This document shows, one piece after another, positions 37,101-48,587 of a stretch of 64,000 bases of DNA. How positions within the stretch are numbered: the first letter of the stretch is position 1; each line of letters starts with the position of its first letter. Below the pieces are notes generated by a model. The model made no database searches and was not told the origin of the DNA. It saw only the letters and a list, made by a program, of their open reading frames with translations. The stretch is from contig KV748204.1 of assembly GCA_001692895.1 (NCBI GenBank), forward strand, positions 1,516,771 through 1,580,770, written 5' to 3'. Source of the DNA: Cenococcum geophilum 1.58 (Eukaryota > Ascomycota > Dothideomycetes > Gloniales > Gloniaceae). Made by a program: the position numbers and the translations under genes.

Positions 37101-39174
37101 ATAAGCAGCTATAATACGGAAGGCAATAGCTAAAATAGTCAAATTACGGGCTAAATAAACTATTAATAACGCTCTATACTACCGTAACGGACCTAATACA
37201 ACCTTAGTACACAACCTCCCGCTTAATTCTAAGGTCCTTATATAGCGCGAGAGCGGTAATTAGACTAGACCTTACCGTTTACTAGCTGTAGAAGATAAGA
37301 CGTATTGTGTACAACTCCCTAGCAGGCCAACTAGCTTCAGAAGCACGTCTGTAAAACCCTACTTTTGGCCCAAAAATACCTATAACGTTAAGCTAGACAA
37401 ACTAGAAGTACCCGCCGAATTAGATAAACTAAAAGTACCCGCCAAATTAAACAAACTAGAAGCACCCTTACTTATCCTAAAGGTCCCCTAGAAACCTACT
37501 AAACCTACTAAACCTACCGTAAAGCGTAGCTGAGGACGCCCCTATAAGAACCCTATAATAGAGAATTACCTAACCTCCACAGGCATATCCGCAAAGCAAT
37601 CTCCACCTACAGATATATTAGTTCTAGTACAGGAAACCCCTTTTACGGACTTATAACGTAAAGAGATTAACAGACTACTTAAGAAGGGCGTCTTTACGGT
37701 TATAACGAAGAGAGACGTTCCGCAAGGCGTCCGTATATTTAACTTACGCTTTATTAATAAAATTAAGCACCCTAATACTAATAAAGCTTTTAAAAAATTA
37801 GGGCTTATTATACAAGCCTATAACGACTAAAGAAAGGACTTAGTTCTTATATAATCGCCTATAATTTAACGGGTTAGTTAATAGATTATACTCGCACTTA
37901 TACCTAGACTACAGCAAACCAAATCTATAGCCCTTTACTTACGGGATATCTTATAAGCCTATATACAGTCTAATATCTACCTAAATAGGGACATCTTTAT
38001 ACGGCCACCCCTTAAGCTTAACCTATAACCAGGAATAATTTTATAGGTTATAAAACCTCTTTACAAAGTACCAGAAGCTAGAAACCATTAATTTAAGACA
38101 TACTACTAGCATTACGTTAGTAAGCTTAAAATGGAATAGTTAACCTATAACCCCTACCTCCTATACAGCCTATTAAACGGCCTTAGTATTATTGGACTCT
38201 AAATAAATAATACCTTATTCCTAGCAGACTAGACCTTTATAGATACTAAAGAAACTAAACTATAAAAGGCTAAGTTCTTAGCAAAGCTGTAAGAGTAGTT
38301 AACTAAGCAGAATCTAATTAAGTTTAATAGAGGCCTAATTACATAAAAGGGCAATCTAATTAAGCTAACTTAGGAATGCTAAGCTTAAAACCTAAAGCCT
38401 ATTACAGTAAAGCCTACGGACCTTACTAGCTCCTATAGAAAGACCTATAAAACCGTAAATATAAAGGACTAATACATTACATAACGTATAAAAGGCGCCT
38501 ATATTGCCATAGTCTATCAGCCTAAATCTGCCTATAATTTATCCTTTATAGCCTAGGTAGTAGATCCGTAAGAAGAAAATATTAAGTAGCTTAATAAGCG
38601 CATTTAGTGGCAAATTAATAATGCAGCAAGGGGACTTACTTTTATACCACTGGACCTAAGTTCCCTTAGCTTATTAGTATTTACAAACGCCTCCTTTACT
38701 AATAATAGGGACCTATTATTACAAATTGGCTTTATAATCGTACTTACAGACTATAATTAGGACGTAAATATTCTATATTAGTCCTTAATTAAATATAAAC
38801 GGGTAACCCGTAGTATACTAGCTTCTAAACTATATATACTAGCTTATAGCTTTAATATAGCAGCCGCAATTAAATTAACGGTCCAGAAGATTCTATAACT
38901 AAAGTAGTTACCCCTAGTTTTATATACCGATTTAAAGTCCCTCTATAACTACCTAGTTAAACTAGGTACAATATAAAAGAAGAGGCTTATAGTTAACCTA
39001 ATATACTTATATTAGGCCTATAAACGATATAAAATTATAAAAGTTAAATAGATCAGCGGCGGAAATAACCTAGTAGACGCTATAACTAAGGTAAAGCTAT
39101 ATTAAGCCCTTAAAACCCTAATTAATATAAATAGGCTTAACCTAAAAGTTATAAAATAGGTAGAATGGGACTAA
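34148..39174 (+). pseudogene. Copia-B gag-pol polyprotein relic
   Basis: The ATG at 34148 begins MADISKQVSKG. A gag domain follows, then a pentapeptide repeat (ancestral PQAIY; 34726-34810) and a knuckle-like CFVCGKKGYWS near 35565. Protease follows near 35970 (ERYTPKEFYGVIINIGASKK, Asp mutated to Asn), then integrase (about 36420-37100, zinc site residues and YVDIMYINGS-like text), RT (about 37640-38500) and RNase H (about 38660-39160, ending EWD before TAA 39172-39174). PR-IN-RT-RH order marks Ty1/Copia. The length is not a multiple of three, so indels exist as well as the stops. Confidence 0.85.
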
Positions 39175-39641
39175 CAAAGTACCTACGGTACGCCTACGGC
39201 CCGTTAAAAGGCCGTACAGCTTATTATATAGCCTATTTTACGGACTATAAGCTATTAAATAGAAAACGGTAGAAAGCTACAGTGAAACTTAGTAGACTTA
39301 CGTAACCTGCTAAATTCTACTATATTTTGCCACAGTAGTCAAATTAACTAATTACGATTTTCCATACCAGGCACGGAAAATCGCCATTAGCTCACTTAGC
39401 ACTAGCGCCTTAGCGGCCCTTAAGATCTAACTTATGGCTTATCTACTGCCCGTTAAAAGGCTATATGGTTTATTTTACGGACCATAAGTAGAACTTACGG
39501 CTAGCTTAGGGCACCATTTAAAAGGCAGCCTAGACGGCACCTTAAAGGGATTTCCTATGTATTTCCTTACGTATTTTATAGTTCTATTAAGGCAATTACG
39601 GAGGCTATATATAAGTGATTTTATTTTCTAAGTACCGCTAG

Positions 39642-39859
39642 TATATAATTATAGCACCTAGTATACAAACGCGTATTTATACGTTCGTGCACTAACCACC
39701 TATATACTAACTAATTAGGGGGGAGGCGCGTTAGTATATAGACTACGTAGTCTACTATAATAGAATTGACAGTTACTACCATCCCAAAGAGCATATAATA
39801 CTATACGTATTTCGTGCCCCGGGATACGACTTACTTATACTATTAAGTTAGTACGAACA
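39642..39859 (+). repeat. Copia-B 3' LTR
   Basis: 218 bp, pairing with 33550-33767 and preceded by the conserved 3' tail with its palindrome (39355-39383). Confidence 0.88.
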
Positions 39860-39864
39860 AGTAG

Positions 39865-40916
39865 TCTATTTAAATCTTATATTCTTCCTTATTAAGTTTA
39901 CTAATAGCTAAATAATTTTTAAAAAGTAATTAATAAATTAATAATAAAAATTTGCAAATCTTAGAAATCCTTAAATATTTTATATACTACTAGGACTTTC
40001 CTAGTTTATAATTACAGTAATTTTTTTAGGGTCTATTTTAATTCCATTATAGGATATAATTAGGCCTAAGTATATAACTTATATTTCTTAATATTGCATT
40101 ATAAGCCCGCGTTTTATAGGTGTTTAAGAACTATTTAGATATACTTCTAATGCTTAAAAAGTAAAGATAAATAGATTAAAATATTATTAATATATACGGT
40201 AATAAATAGATTAAGGAATTCGCGAAGTATATTATTAATATATTACTAAAACATACTAGGACCGTTCTTTACACTAAATAGCATTATTAGATATTTAAAA
40301 GATCTCTATTATATATAGAAAGCTATATACTTTTTATCTCCTTTATAAATATAGATTTAATTAAAGGTAGCAACTATATTAAGCTTTATAAAGTATTATA
40401 CTTTTATTAAGTAGTTAAGCGTTTCTTAAAGTAGAGAAATTAGATATTGGTTTTAAATTATAATTGCATTTAAGGCTTAATAATTAATATAGAACCTTAA
40501 GCCTCCTTTAGGTTTCTTAATAAATAATATAGGCGAGGTAAATAGTAATTAACTAGGGTAAATAAATCCTTTCTCTAAGTACTCTTTAAGGTATTATTAT
40601 ATTATAAGCAGCTTTTCTCGTAATATACCGTATAATAGGCTAAACTTTAGCGTTATACTAGGTTTAAGTTCTATTTTAAAATTATACTCGTTTTAATATA
40701 GGGGTAGTTAGTTTATAAATTATTTCTTAAACGTATTAATTAAATTATAATATTTTTTAGGTATAAGAGGTTAGGGGTTAATATATTGCTTTAGTTTTAA
40801 CACTTTTTTAATATCTTTTAGTATTATAGTAAAGATCTTATAGTCTTATTTCCTTACTAACAAATAAAAGGGTGCGGCTTATATTATATAAATTTTAAGG
40901 GGTTTTAATATATTAT
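39865..40916 (-). pseudogene. Gypsy-E segment 3: reverse transcriptase
   Basis: The minus strand reads EKLLIIQQYLK-YLKKGFIYP, SPILFIKKPKGGLRFYINY, then LGLIISYNGIKIDPKKI and SSI-NI-GFLRFANFY: RT fingers, palm and connection of a Ty3/Gypsy element. It joins the RNase H in segment 2 across the Copia-B insertion and is cut at 40916 by Copia-B'. Confidence 0.82.
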
Positions 40917-41187
40917 TGTTCGTACTAACTTAATAGCACGAGTAAGTTGTATCCAGGGGCACGAAATACGTATAGTATTATATGCTCGTTTAGATAGTAG
41001 TAACTGTCAATTATATAAAGCAGACTACGTAGTCTATATACTAATACGTCCTCCCCCTAATTAGTCAGTACTTTATAAGTGCACTAGACGCGTAAGTAAG
41101 TAGTTAGTGCACTAAACGCGTAAACGCGTACCTGGTATACCAAATGCGTAGGCACGCGGTTAGTACAACAGGTGCTATAATTATACA
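40917..41187 (-). repeat. Copia-B' 3' LTR
   Basis: 271 bp, plus-strand start TGTTCGTACTAAC and end ATTATACA. The interior tail next to it contains the palindrome 41447-41475. Confidence 0.9.
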
Positions 41188-41655
41188 CTAGCGGTACTTA
41201 AAAAATAAAACCACCTATATATAGCCTCCATAACTATTCTAACAGAACCATAAAATATAAAAGAAAATACATAGGAGAACTCCTCTAAGGTGCCGTTTAG
41301 GCTACCTTCTAAACAGTGCCCTAAGCTAGCCGTAAGTTCTACTTACGGTCCATAAAATAAACTATAAGGCCTTTTAACGGGCAGTAGACAAGCTATAAGT
41401 TAGATCTTAAGGGCCGCTAAGGCGCTAGTGCTAAGTAAGCTAATGGCGATTTTCCATCCCGGGGATAGAAAATCGTAATTAGTTAATTTAACTACCCTAG
41501 CAGAATATAGTAGAATTTAGTAGGTCACGTAAGTCCACTAAGTTTTATTATAGCTTTCTACCGTTTTCTACCTAATAGCTTATAGTCCGTAGAATAGGCC
41601 ATATAATAAGCCGTACGGCCTTCTAACGGGCCGTAGGCGTACTATAGGTACTCTA

Positions 41656-44600
41656 TTAGTCCCGTTCTACCCATTTTATAACTTTTAGGTTAAGCTTATT
41701 CATATTAATTAGGGTTTTAAGGGCTTAATATAGCTTTGCCTTAGTTATGGCGTCTACTAAGTTGTCTCCGCTACTAATTTATTTAACCTTTGTAATTTTA
41801 TGTCATTTATAGGCCTAATATAAGCACATTAGGTTAACTATAAGCCTCTTCTTTTATATTATATCTAGTTTAACTAGGTAGTTATAAAGGGACTTTAAAT
41901 TAGTGTATAAAAATAGGGGTAACTACTCTAGTTATAGAATCTTCTAGACCATTAATTTAATTGCGGCTGCTATATTAAAGCTATAAGCTAGTGCATATAG
42001 TTTAGAAGCTAGTACACTACAAGTTACCCATTTACATTTAATTAAGGACCAGTATAGGATATTTACGTCCTAATTATAGTCCGTAAGTACGATTATAAAG
42101 CCAATTTGCGATAATAGGTCCCTGGTATTAGTAAAGGAGGCGTCCATAAATACTAATAAGCTAAGAAAACTTAGGTCCAGTAGTACAAAAGTAAGTCCCC
42201 TTACTGCATTATTAATTTGCCACTAAATGCGCTTATTAAGCTGCTTAATATTTTCTTCTTATAGGTCTATTACCTAGGCCGTAAAGAATAAATCATAGGT
42301 AGATTTAGGCTAACAGACTGTGGCAATATAGGCGCCTCTTACACACTATACAGTATATTAGTCCTTTATATTTACGGTCTTACGGGTCTCTTCGCGGGAA
42401 CTAGTAAGGTCTATAGGCTTTACTATAATAGGCTTTAGGTTTTAAGCTTGGCGTTCCTAAGTCAGCTTAATTAGGTTGCCCTTTTATATAATTAAGCCTT
42501 TATTAAACTTAATTAGGTTCTACTTAGTTAACTACTCTTACGGATTTGCCAAGAACTTAGCCTTTTATAGTTTAGTTTCTTTAGCGTCTATAAAGGTTTA
42601 GTCTGCTAGGAATAGGGTATCGTTTATTTAGAGTTTAATAATACTAAGGCCGTTCGATAGGCTGTATAAAAGGTAGGGGTTATAGGTCGACTGTTCCATT
42701 TTAAGTTTACTAACGTAGTACTAGTAGTATATCTTAAACTAATAGTTTCTAGCTTCTAGTACTCCGTAAAGAGGTTTTATAACCCATAAAATTATTTTTA
42801 GTTATAGGTTAAGCTTACGGGGTAGTTATATAAAGATATTTCTGCTTAGGTAGGTATTAGACTATACGTAGGCTTATAAGATATCCTATAGGTAAAGAGC
42901 TATAGGTTTGCTTTACTATAGGCCGGGCATAAGTATAAGTATAATCCGTTGGCTAACTCGTTAAATTATAGGCAATTATATAAGGACTAAGTCCTTTCCC
43001 TTATCGTTATAAGCTTATATAATAAGCCTTAATTTCTTAAAGGCTTTATTAGTACTAGGGTGCTTAATCTTATTAATAAAGCGTAAGTTAAATATACGGA
43101 CGCCTTACGGGACGTCTTTCTCTATTATAACCGTAAAGATACCCTTTTTAAGTAGTCTATTAATCTCTTTACGCCGTAAGTCCGTAAAAGGGGATTCCTA
43201 TACTAAAACTAATATATCTATAGGCGGAGATTGCCTTGCGGATATTCCTATAGAGGTTAAGTAATTCTTTATTACGGGGTTCTTAGTTATAGGGTGCTTT
43301 TAGGGGCGTCCTTAACTACACTTTATAGGTTTAACGGGTTTAGTAAATTCCTAGGGGACTTCTAAGGTAGGCAGGGGTGCTTTTAGTTTATCTAGTTTAA
43401 TGGGTGTTTCCAGTTCGTCTAGCTTGACGTCATAGTTGTCTTTAGGCCGAAAGTAGGGTTTTACGGACGTACTTCTAAAGCTAGTTAGCCCGCTAGGGAG
43501 TTATACGTAGCATGTCTTGTTTTTTACGGCTAGTAGGCAATAAGGTCCATTCTAATTGCCGCTTTTACGCTATATAAGGACTTTAGAGTTAAGCGGGAGG
43601 TCGTATACTAGGGTTATATTAGGTCCGTTGCGGTAATATAGGGCGTTATTAACAGTTTATTTAGCCCGTAGCTTAACTATCTTAGCTATTACCTTCTATA
43701 TTGCGGCTACTTATTTTATAATATACAGGGCAAAAGGATCTAATTTACTTATCCTTAGATAGGCTCTGTAAACTAAGAGGGTAAGTACTAGTCTATCCAG
43801 GCCAGCAGTGTCATTAATAGCTTTTACGGCTATCTATAAAGCCAGTTCCTTTTAAATGTCCTTATATTTATCCGTAATAATCTAGTAAGCTCTCTGTAAG
43901 GCTAGGTAAGCTTACTTAATAAGCCTAATAGACTAATACGCCTTAACTAAAACGGCTTTTATAGAGATAGCTATGGCCGTAGCATATTACTGGAATTCCT
44001 TACTAATAAAGTTTCTACCGGCGTTATAGGTAATATACTGCGGGGGTCTAACGTACGTGTTAATCTAGCAGGTCCGTAAGATATCCTAGGTATACTTTAC
44101 GGATATATTTTATAACTAACGGGCGGCTTAATAACGGGTTACCTTATTAATTATATATAGTACTAGGCTGCCGTTAATATACATAATGTCTACGTATACT
44201 AAGTAGTTAAAGTTAAAATCCTTATAAAGGGTGAACTTAAATCGGCCTAGGGAACGTCCGTATTTCTAGCAGTAGGAGCAGTATTTAGTTAGGTGGTTAA
44301 TTGCCTTCCTATTAACGTCGTCATATCTAAAACGTTTAAGGACTCTATGCAGCTTTTTAGCTAATAGGTAGCCGAAACGGCGGTATAGGTAGTGGATTTC
44401 CATACTAGTAAGGTAGCACGGGTTATAGTTAAAAGATTCCTAAATATAGGTCTGTAAAGTTTCTCCCTATATAAGGAACGGGTGTCTAAATCATTGTATA
44501 ATTGGTAGGGTAATATACTTACTTCTTAGGGCAGTTACGGGGCCGATTAGGGTATCCGTAACATTATTATAGTAAACCTATAATCTATCTATATCCGCAA

Positions 44601-46671
44601 GGCAGAGTAGAAAAGGGGTGTCCGCTTTTACTATATAGAAGTTAACTAGGCCAATTAGGGTCTTAACTTTAACTAATCTAATTAATGCAGTTAAGCTAAT
44701 GCCGAATTAGACGTTTACAGCCCCAGTTTACATAGTACTAATGTCTATATTATTATTTACGGTGGTTTTATATACAAGGTATTGTCCGTAACCTACGGTA
44801 GACTTCTTAAAGGCACCTATATTGATCATAACGCCGTAGAATTCTTTAGGGGTATAGCGTTCTGTAGTAATATATGCAAATAGGTCCTGCTTATAATTTA
44901 TAACATCCATAATAGGGGTGCTTGCGGAATAGTTTTTGGGCGCAATTAAGTATATAAAGGAACGGTCGGCTAATATAGTCGTAATATTAAAGGCTTAGCT
45001 ATCCGTAAAAGGTCTAAAAGTAGTTAGGAATATCTCTAAGGTCTCTTATTCCTAAGCGTCTAAGTTAAAGTCAATTATAAGGGCTTCTATTAACTTATTA
45101 GGGGGCTCTTCTACTTTCTTTCCTTCGTATTCCAAAATAAACTAGTTAATACGGCTATTAAGTCTCTTTCTAGACTTATTATATTCTTCCTAGGTATACC
45201 TTATAAACCAATATCCTTTCTTACCGCATATAAAGCACTTCTAGCTAGTTTATTTATGGGGGTGTATTTTCATACGGGGGTTGCTATAGGGGTTATAGGT
45301 AGGACTTAGTCGGTACAGGTGCTGCTAGCGGTAGCGGCGGTCCGTAAAGTAGACGTCTAAGTCTGTTTATAGATATTAAATATCCGTAATAAAGGCTTAA
45401 GTGCTACCTAGTAGGTTTAAGACTTCGTACATTATAATAGAGGAGCGTAGATTATTAATAAGGCTAGTTAAGGTATCTGCAGGCTTATAGTAGGCGTACT
45501 TATAAAGCTCTACTTCCTAGTAGGCCGTAATAAGTTTATTATACAGGAAGTCGTCCGTTTAAAGCTTAATATTAAGACTATGCTATAGGTGGCGGAGGTC
45601 TTTAATAAGGATTTGCAGGCACTCTATGGTTAATTTTTTAGTGTTCTTGTCCATTACGGTCCATAGCTTGGTCGCATTCCATTAGGTAAGGATATTACGC
45701 TTATATTCCGGTCCTTTAAAGTAGTTATATATAGCTTTACATAGCTTATTAAAAGAAACACTAAGGGGGTTACTTTTAAGGTTAGTGTAGTAGTGGTCAA
45801 GTGCTAGGCCGCGCAGTATAGTAGAGTAGGCTTAGCTAAACTCTTATTTAGGAATATTAGCCTTCTAGCAAAGGTCCGTAAAGATAGTTAGTTTAAAGTT
45901 AAAGTTATTATTTTCGCCGCTATATTTAGATTCGTTAGTATAGAGCTTAGCTAGGTTAGCTAGCTCCTTGCCGTAGGTCTTTAGTTAGGTAGGTTACGGA
46001 TCTATAACTTACAGATTTATAGTTTATGGATATATGGCTTACGGATATATAGTTTACGGATATATAGCTTATGGATCTATAACTTAAATAACGGGGGTAA
46101 TTTAGTCCGTATTTTAGTTTGCGGGGGTATTATAGTCCGTAATTTGGGTTATAGGGGTATTACGGTCCGTAACTTAAGTACTAGGTATACTTTAGCCCAT
46201 AAAATTAATTCTAAAACTACTTAGGTTTATAGAACAAATTTGGTTAAGTGGGTTAGGTATAAGGCTAGCAATTATATTAAGTTTAGAAGAAGTAAAGAGT
46301 TTTTTAATTTCTTGGAACTAGTCTAGGATTTCCTCTTTAGTCTATTCTGTTTGGTCCTTCTTATATATTGTGTTATATAAGGACTATACAATAGTAACTC
46401 GTTTATTCCTTTTAACCTATATACCTTAGTTATATAAGAGGGTCCGTAGGTTACGGATAGTAGTAGGGTTGTATACTTTAAAGATAGCTTCCGTAAAGTC
46501 CGCGAAGTCTTCCTAGTATTGCTCCTATAGGTCGACATTTATAAGCTTAAAATATTTATATTTAAGAACTTTAAATTTAATATAGTTATTGACGTCAGGT
46601 ATAGACGTAAGGTTAACTCCCTACCTCTACTTTTCCTAGCCTTTATCAACTTGCTTCTTTAGGTCTGCTAT
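41656..46671 (-). pseudogene. Copia-B' gag-pol polyprotein relic
   Basis: It runs from the former start codon at 46671 (now ATA before GCAGAC, against ATGGCAGAC in Copia-B) to TAA at 41656. That is 5016 nt, or exactly 1672 codons, so there is no net frameshift. Order: gag; PQAIY-type repeats (about 46010-46085); protease (44728-44910 open: ERYTPKEFYGVMINIGAFKK, Asp to Asn); integrase with YVDIMYINGS (about 44190); RT (about 43150-42200); RNase H (LDASFTNTRDLLSQIGF-like near 42150; IVNLMCLY near 41825). Damage is almost only premature TAG/TAA plus missense transitions. Confidence 0.87.
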
Positions 46672-47176
46672 ACTATATAGTGTAGTATAGTACGCAGTGG
46701 GTGGAAAAGGTCTTGTAGTGGTCCGTAAAGGCAGTTAATATCCGTAGCAGTTTGTAGAAGGGTAAAGGTGTCCGTAAGGGGTCTTAATAGATCCGTAGTA
46801 GTTTACAGAAAGGTAGGAGGTCTCCGTAACGGTCCGTAAAGGTAATTAATAAGTCCGTAACGGTTTGCAAAAGGGTAGAGGGTCTCTATAAGGGGTCTAA
46901 AAAGACGTCAGAGGTATTAAAAGAGGGTGTAGTAGGGATAGGGGTTTGAGGTTTAAGGGTAGGGGGTTCCGTACAGGTCTATATTCGCGTCTATTATACT
47001 TTTAGTAAACCGTACTAAGACTTAAATAAGTATACAGAGTTGGTGATAGTCCGTAATCCCCAACTTCTAACCTTCTAGCAGGTTATACTAGGAGTCTAAA
47101 TAGGTGGTCGTTGTCATATATATCGCTCGGGGGGAGGTATTAAGTAATTGCTGATCTATACGCGCTCACTAATCAG

Positions 47177-47447
47177 TATTTATACTAACTTAATAGTACG
47201 AGTAAGTTGTATCCAGGGGCACGAAATACGTGTAGTATTATATGCTCGTTTAGATAGTAGTAACTATCAATTATATAAAGCAGACTACGTGGTCTATATA
47301 CTAATGCGTCCTCCCCCTAATTAATTAGTGCTTTATAAGTGCACCAGACGCGTAAGCGAGTGGTTAGTGCACTAAATGCGTAAACGCGTACCTGGTGTAC
47401 CGAACGCGTAGGCACGCGGTTGGTATAACAGGTGCTGTAATTATACA
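47177..47447 (-). repeat. Copia-B' 5' LTR
   Basis: 271 bp, pairing with 40917-41187. It keeps GCGTAGGCACGCGGTTGG-type CG-rich sequence at its outer end. Confidence 0.9.
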
Positions 47448-47452
47448 ATTAT

Positions 47453-48009
47453 CTTCGCATTCTTTGCTATAATTAGCTGTTATAACTTTCTTATATTAGT
47501 TTAGGGTTTATAGTAAGGGTAATTTATATTATATTAAATTTAAATAATTATATGCATGTTTATAGGGTACGTAGTATTTTAAGTAATAATTTTACTAAGT
47601 ATATTAAGGGAGTTATATTATATATTAGCGCTAAAAGAGCCTAAATACTTATACTCTTCCATTTCTTATCCTAAGGCGTAACTTGGCCCTAGAATAATTT
47701 ATTTTCTAAGTTAACTAAAGGAGAGATGCTTTATAGTAACTAAATATAATTTAAGGACTAAGAGGAACTACGGCGGACCTTTTTAAAAGGGTAAGTTTGG
47801 CAATTCCTTTTAATATATCCCTTTTTACTATATTTAAAGTATTCTCTATTTACGGCTTATATTCTTTATTTATTAGTCCTTAAGGGTATATAGGATTAAA
47901 TAGCGTTAAGGTCTATAAGGTTATATATAAAGCCTTTAGGGTTTAGAGATAAATTGCGCTTTAGGGTATATACTAGTTTTATAAAGTTTTAAATATAAGG
48001 TATAGTTAG
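47453..48009 (-). pseudogene. Gypsy-E segment 4: upstream polyprotein, unresolved
   Basis: This AT-rich minus-strand continuation of Gypsy-E lies upstream of RT. A weak GPSYALG-EMEEYKYL stretch near 47690 resembles the linker just before Gypsy RT. Protease and gag cannot be identified. It ends where the Copia-C LTR begins, so the 5' part of Gypsy-E is lost. Confidence 0.5.
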
Positions 48010-48230
48010 TGTTGGGAATAAAGGCAAGGGGTTACCATATAAGGCATATTGCCGTCACATATAGCAAGTTGCCGTTACGTGCGGCAAGTTGCCGTCACGT
48101 GTCGCCGCGGCACTAGCGTAGCGAGGAGCCTTAAGCTCCTCGCCCTCTCTTATTAAGATAAGAAGAATAATAACCATTATTATACTATTTACGAACCGTA
48201 GCTACGTAATATCACCTTATATAACTAATA
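48010..48230 (+). repeat. Copia-C 5' LTR, 221 bp
   Basis: It starts TGTTGGGAATAAAGG and ends ACTAATA. It contains three tandem units of about 20 bp starting GCCGTCAC or GCCGTTAC (48051-48110) and a hairpin with 9-base arms, GCGAGGAGC/GCTCCTCGC, loop CTTAA (48121-48143). These CG-rich motifs have survived in otherwise TA-rich sequence. Confidence 0.88.
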
Positions 48231-48587
48231 CTGATTAGTAGTTAACTTTACTATTATACTATAGAGCAGCTAGGTATTCTACTAAGAAGAGATAAGCTAC
48301 TATACCAGTACTACTTATACTAGAGAAAACTGTCTTTTAAGGTTAGAACTAGTCCTAAACCTTAAATAGAACTCTTCTTTAAAATCTAAGGATTTAAAGG
48401 CTAGAACTAGTCCTAAGCCTTTTTAAGATTATAGATTCTTGCGTCTATTACATAAAATAACACGCTTTACGAGTCTTCGCGATTTAAGGCTAAAACTGGT
48501 CCTAAGCCCTATACCCGCAAATACACGTTACGAACGTGTACTAAACGATAATCCCTATACCAATAACACTTCCCTCCCTCCGAAAAC

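Larger units (their letters stand above)
33550..39859 (+). mobile_element. Copia-B, 6310 bp, complete with LTRs
   Basis: Two 218-bp LTRs (33550-33767 and 39642-39859) start TATATAATTA (ancestrally TGTATAATTA) and end GAACA/AAACA. The perfect target duplication AGTAG lies at 33545-33549 and 39860-39864, within Gypsy-E. The leader 33768-34147 is non-coding. Clusters of n occur at 33740-33850 and 35733-35766. Confidence 0.92.
40917..47447 (-). mobile_element. Copia-B', 6531 bp, complete with LTRs
   Basis: Two 271-bp LTRs (40917-41187 and 47177-47447) and a perfect target duplication ATTAT (40912-40916 and 47448-47452). It belongs to the same family as Copia-B but has the longer LTR form and a leader with a minisatellite (about 46728-46895). 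It inserted into the RT-upstream part of Gypsy-E. Confidence 0.92.
22822..48009 (-). mobile_element. Gypsy-E chromovirus relic, split by three nested insertions
   Basis: The pieces are 22822-23836, 31802-33549, 39865-40916 and 47453 to about 48009, all minus strand. Each junction is spanned by a target duplication of the inserted element (ATACG, AGTAG, ATTAT). Coding order reads continuously across the insertions: upstream polyprotein, RT, RNase H, integrase, chromodomain tail, 3' UTR, 3' LTR. The 5' LTR is not seen, because Copia-C sequence starts at 48010. The element predates the three insertions it contains. Confidence 0.8.

Noticed and set aside
46323-46538. Minus-strand frame of 71 codons in Copia-B'
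   Set aside because: Comparison with Copia-B shows the real gag frame is a different one.
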